The notes beneath the pieces are model-generated. The model was given only the letters and a program-made list of their open reading frames with translations, was not told where the DNA came from and searched no databases. Source: Actinobacteria bacterium UBA4426 (lineage in GTDB: Bacteria; Actinomycetota; Actinomycetes; S36-B12). Taken from it: 64,000 nt of DNA. A program made the position numbers and the translations under genes. The DNA lies in the NCBI GenBank assembly GCA_002390705.1, contig DGQA01000038.1:13659-77658 (forward strand), in the 5' to 3' direction. Position 1 is the first letter of the stretch, and each line of letters begins with the position of its first letter. Below are positions 61,901 to 64,000 of the stretch, one piece after another.

Positions 61901-62379
61901 TGTGAAACAACAACCCGCTCTGTGCCGTTTATCACGAACGTGCCCTTGTCGGTCATGAGTGGGAAGTCACCCATAAATACGGTCTGGGATTTGATCTCAC
62001 CGGTTTCGTTGTTGGTGAACTCAGCGGTCACGAACAGCGGCGCTGCATACGTGAAGTCTTTGTCTTTACATTGCTCAACGGTGTACTTCGGTGGCTCGAA
62101 CCGGTGATCGCGGAAAGAGAGCGACATCATGCCGGCGAAGTCTTCGATGGGTGAAATCTCTTCAAAGATCTCCGTCAAACCTGACACCTGAGGAATCTCG
62201 GTATTGCCGTCTTTGAGTGCGGCGGCCACAGCCTTTTGCCACTTCTCGTTGCCAAGCAACCAGTCGGAACTAGCGGTCTGCAATCGCAGCAGGTCCGGAA
62301 CCGCCAAAGGTTCGCGAATTTTCGCGAAGGAGGCCCGGTTAAGGGATGGGGAGAGCGGGGTTACTTCGTGGGAAACCAA
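58918..62379 (-). CDS. rpoB: DNA-directed RNA polymerase subunit beta
   Basis: A 1153-residue beta subunit. The rifampicin region reads GTSQLSQFMDQTNPLAGLT followed by HKRRLSALGPGG, so the main resistance residues (Asp516, His526 and Ser531 in E. coli numbering) are wild type, with Thr at 518 and Ala at 522. I use the TTG at 62379, which has GGAAGGA six bases upstream and gives the usual short leader before FAKIREPLAVPDLL; another TTG at 62436 lacks such a site. Confidence 0.96.
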   Translation of the reverse strand: MVSHEVTPLSPSLNRASFAKIREPLAVPDLLRLQTASSDWLLGNEKWQKAVAAALKDGNTEIPQVSGLTEIFEEISPIEDFAGMMSLSFRDHRFEPPKYTVEQCKDKDFTYAAPLFVTAEFTNNETGEIKSQTVFMGDFPLMTDKGTFVINGTERVVVSQLVRSPGVYFERSVDKATDKDVYVSKIIPSRGAWLEFEIDKKDLVAVRVDRKRKQPVSVLLKALGMSSDEIRQRFGQYETFMATFEKDNIESQDDALLDIYRKLRPGEPPTLDNAKNLIENFYFNPKRYDLAKVGRYKINRKLGLELPLEQSTLTIEDIVSTIEYLVRLHAGDAAMETPRGAVVVETDDIDHFGNRRLRTVGELIQNQIRTGLSRMERVVRERMTTQDVEAITPQTLINIRPVVASIKEFFGTSQLSQFMDQTNPLAGLTHKRRLSALGPGGLSRERAGFEVRDVHPSHYGRMCPIETPEGPNIGLIGSLATYGRISPFGFIETPYRKVIDGRVLDEVQYLTADEEDMHIIAQANTAIDADGNMTSLDRVVVRVKGGEVEYVKPEDVDFMDVSPRQLWSVATSMIPFLEHDDANRALMGSNMQRQAVPLLRAQAPLVGTGMEFRAAYDAGDVVIAQKSGAVKEVSADLVEVANDDGTYSSYKLEKFRRSNQGTCFNQRPIVAGGARVKAGEVIADGPSTDLGEMALGKNLLVAFMSWEGHNYEDAIILSQRLVQDDVLSSIHIEEHEIDARDTKLGPEEITRDIPNVSEELLADLDDLGIIRVGADVVPGDVLVGKVTPKGETELTPEERLLRAIFGEKAREVRDTSLKVPHGESGKIIAVRVFDMDEGDELPPGVTKLVRVYIAQKRKIKEGDKLAGRHGNKGVISKILPVEDMPFLEDGTPVDIVLNPLGVPGRMNIGQILETHLGWAAAAGWSVDAADPRAALLPDAVKSIAPGTKVATPVFDGAREEELSLVLDSTTPTKDGLKLVNPNGKADLFHGRTGEPIPGQIAVGYIYILKLLHLVDDKIHARSTGPYSMITQQPLGGKAQFGGQRFGEMEVWALEAYGAAYALQELLTIKSDDVLGRVKVYEAIVKGENIPEPGIPESFKVLVKEMQSLCLNVEVLSKDGVAIEMKDSDDDVFRAAEELGIDLSRREPSSVDEL

Positions 62380-62797
62380 GAGGAATCCTTCCAGTGCTCG
62401 GCGGGCCAAATCGCTGACATTCCGATTAAGCCCCAAATGTCAAATCGGCGAAAAGCCAAAGAGTCACCCTGGGCGAGAATATTGGAAGACAGCGCAAAGC
62501 GGCAGTATACCCGAACGGGCAAACCGCTGTCTCACGGGGTCCCCGGCAAGGGCCCGTAGGTCGCCGCAAGGCGACACCCCTCATTGCATCGATCCGAAAC
62601 CTTTCTGGGGGCCGACAGCACCTGCCCGAATCCAGCAAAGTTACGATCCTCGTGATGAGAAGTACCCAAATAATTGCCCCAAATCGCTAAAAGGTCAAGC
62701 GAAGCGCGGGTTTTTTGCCCCTTGTGACCACATTGTGACCCTACACCTCGCTCGTGAACATGTGAAAATAGGGCGTGCAAGCAGATGTGCACAAACA
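62380..62797. promoter_or_regulatory. rplL-rpoB intergenic region
   Basis: No gene is apparent in these 418 bases. They contain a 6-bp hairpin GTCGCC-GCAA-GGCGAC (62560-62575) and a near repeat TGTGACCACATTGTGACC (62725-62742). An rpoB promoter or RNA processing site is expected here, as in other bacteria, but I could not define boxes. Confidence 0.5.
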
Positions 62798-62836
62798 ATT
62801 GTGGGGCGGCTGGTCACAGACCACCCGCCCCACAAT
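62798..62836 (-). terminator. Hairpin after rplL
   Basis: A perfect 12-bp stem ATTGTGGGGCGG with its complement, with an inner GGTC/GACC stem, begins 17 bases after the rplL stop. Only a short T-rich stretch follows. It probably acts as the partial terminator that lowers rpoBC below rplJL, as known from E. coli. Confidence 0.85.
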
Positions 62837-62852
62837 GAAGTTAACTCAGAAA

Positions 62853-63236
62853 TTACTTCACAGTGACCTTGGCGCCGACCGCTTCAAGAGCGTCCTTTGC
62901 CTTATCTGCTGCTTCCTTGGTGGCCTTTTCCAGGACTGCAGTTGGTGCAGCCTCAACGAGGTCCTTTGCTTCTTTAAGACCAAGGCTGGTGAGTGAACGA
63001 ACTTCCTTGATCACGGCAATCTTGTTGCCACCATCAGCCTCGAGAATGACATCAAATTCGTCTTGTTCTGCTGCCCCAGCGTCCCCGCCACCTGCGGGTG
63101 CTGCAGCGGCCATTGCCATTGGTGCAGCTGCGGTTACATCAAATGTTTCTTCGAATGCTGAAACGAATTCAGACAATTCAAGAAGGGTCATTTCCTTGAA
63201 AGCATCCATTAGTTGATCGGTGCTCATTTTCGCCAT
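62853..63236 (-). CDS. rplL: 50S ribosomal protein L7/L12
   Basis: A 127-residue stalk protein present in several copies and contacting EF-Tu and EF-G. It has the N-terminal dimer domain (STDQLMDAFKEMTLLELSEF), an Ala/Gly hinge, and the C-terminal domain with KIAVIKEVRSLTSLGLKEAK. It follows rplJ after 44 bases. Confidence 0.97.
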   Translation of the reverse strand: MAKMSTDQLMDAFKEMTLLELSEFVSAFEETFDVTAAAPMAMAAAAPAGGGDAGAAEQDEFDVILEADGGNKIAVIKEVRSLTSLGLKEAKDLVEAAPTAVLEKATKEAADKAKDALEAVGAKVTVK

Positions 63237-63280
63237 TGTGGCTTTCCTTTCAATAATTCCGGCCGAGGGCCGGGTGGGCT

Positions 63281-63910
63281 TTAGCCCTCGGTGGGTTCTT
63301 CTTCGGGTGCTGCTTCTTCGGGTACTGCCGCTTCGGCAACCCCTTCTTCTACTGCCGGTGCCTCTTCGGTCTTTACTGGCGCAACTGCGCCGGGCGCTGA
63401 CTCGAGTTTTGCCTGTAATGCTGCCAGAGTGCGGGCGGTTTTGGACAGCGGTGCCGCAAAGAGCACCGCAGCATGTGACTGCTTTGCCTTCATAGCGCCA
63501 GCCAACTTCGCCAGCAGAACCTCACGGGATTCAAGGTTGGCAATCTTGGTGATTTCGGCTGCGGACATGACCGCGCCGTCCATGATTCCACCCTTAATTA
63601 CAAGTGCCGGATTATCTTTTGCAAAGTCGCGAATACCCCTCGCGGCGTCAACAGCGTCTCCGGAAACAAATGCGATTGCACTTGGTCCTTCGAGTAGTGA
63701 ATCAAGACCTTCAACACCAGCATCGCGCGCGGCGATCTTGGTGAGGGTGTTCTTGACAACTGCATAGTTGACCCCTGGTCCAAGCGCACGGCGCAGTTCT
63801 TTCATCTGCGCAACGCTAAGACCACGGTATTCCGTGAGGACTGCCGCGTGTGAGTTGCGGAAGTTCTCAGCGATCTCGGCAACCGTGCTTGCCTTTGTAG
63901 GCTTTGCCAT
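63281..63910 (-). CDS. rplJ: 50S ribosomal protein L10
   Basis: A 209-residue stalk base protein that binds 23S rRNA and L7/L12 dimers. It shows AENFRNSHAAVLTEYRGLSVAQMKELR and VVKNTLTKIAA. A C-terminal Ala/Glu tail (AAVPEEAAPEEEPTEG) extends past the L12-binding helix. A GAAAGGAG site precedes the ATG. The leader upstream is partly outside the window. Confidence 0.97.
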   Translation of the reverse strand: MAKPTKASTVAEIAENFRNSHAAVLTEYRGLSVAQMKELRRALGPGVNYAVVKNTLTKIAARDAGVEGLDSLLEGPSAIAFVSGDAVDAARGIRDFAKDNPALVIKGGIMDGAVMSAAEITKIANLESREVLLAKLAGAMKAKQSHAAVLFAAPLSKTARTLAALQAKLESAPGAVAPVKTEEAPAVEEGVAEAAVPEEAAPEEEPTEG

Positions 63911-63952
63911 GTTGCTCCTTTCATATTCCCCAAATAAAAATTCCGAACAATG

Positions 63953-63985
63953 AAAAACGCCCCGAGCGCTAGGCGCACGAGGCGT
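63953..63985 (-). terminator. Terminator hairpin in the rplJ leader
   Basis: An 8-bp stem (ACGCCTCG with CGGGGCGT, one G-U pair) holds an inner GCGC/GCGC pair and is followed on the minus strand by TTTTT. It lies 43 bases before rplJ. It either ends the upstream unit (probably rplK-rplA, outside the window) or is an attenuator in the L10 leader. Confidence 0.8.
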
Positions 63986-64000
63986 AAGGCCGCAACCACA

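Noticed and set aside
1..64000. tRNA, rRNA, CRISPR array, insertion sequence, prophage or replication origin
   Set aside because: No cloverleaf, rRNA, spaced direct repeats, transposase, integrase, phage gene or DnaA-box cluster was seen on reading both strands.

Overview
This window is from the core chromosome of an actinobacterium. The evidence is a WhiB-family iron-sulphur regulator beside a histidine-tailed GroEL1 and a guaB/guaB3 pair, zinc-ribbon S14 (rpsZ) and S4, long Lys/Ala or acidic tails on L22, L17 and S3, frequent GTG starts, and a gene order that matches the rplJL-rpoBC-rpsLG-fusA-tuf / S10 / spc / alpha / truA / rplM-rpsI / glmM / glmS / nnr / alr / tsa / groESL / whiD(whiB3) / guaB stretch of Streptomyces and, in two blocks, Mycobacterium. 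Base composition is moderate, not the very high G+C of those genera, and spacing is tight, which fits a streamlined (perhaps planktonic) lineage. The genus cannot be named from this window alone.

Nearly all core genes lie on the minus strand, so they are transcribed from right to left. From the right edge: rplJ-rplL with a leader terminator, then rpoB-rpoC ending in an intrinsic terminator, a small DUF4190-type membrane protein, rpsL-rpsG-fusA-tuf, the S10 genes (rpsJ to rpsQ), the spc genes (rplN to secY-adk-map), infA-rpmJ, the alpha operon (rpsM-rpsK-rpsD-rpoA-rplQ) and truA. A cupin and a DnaQ-like exonuclease separate this block from a second long minus-strand operon: rplM-rpsI-glmM-glmS-nnr-alr-hydrolase-tsaE-tsaB-rimI-tsaD. 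This second operon joins ribosomal proteins, amino-sugar and D-alanine supply for peptidoglycan, NAD(P)HX repair and tRNA t6A synthesis. Next come a plus-strand THUMP-like methyltransferase, groES-groEL under two CIRCE operators, and plus-strand whiB divergent from a MerR/B12-domain regulator, followed by guaB-guaB3-aldehyde dehydrogenase.

Between guaB3/ALDH and guaA lies an accessory block of about 7.4 kb (roughly 3.6-11.0 kb). It holds a plus-strand three-gene form-II CO-dehydrogenase-like operon (S-L-M order), a flavin monooxygenase, a short-chain dehydrogenase and a divergent AraC-type regulator. The left end has guaA, two small membrane proteins, a PIG-L deacetylase and a truncated secreted protein.

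The observations most worth checking are these. (1) A multi-helix leader precedes rpsM, in the position of the S4-controlled alpha-operon leader of gammaproteobacteria but built differently. (2) truA has no ATG, GTG or TTG start; it is in frame with the rplQ stop, and its likely start is buried in a strong hairpin. (3) S12 carries Arg88, the change known to cause streptomycin resistance elsewhere. (4) The MerR regulator carries the full Wx9EH plus His signature of CarH-type B12 photoreceptors. No tRNA, rRNA, CRISPR array, insertion sequence or phage gene was seen.
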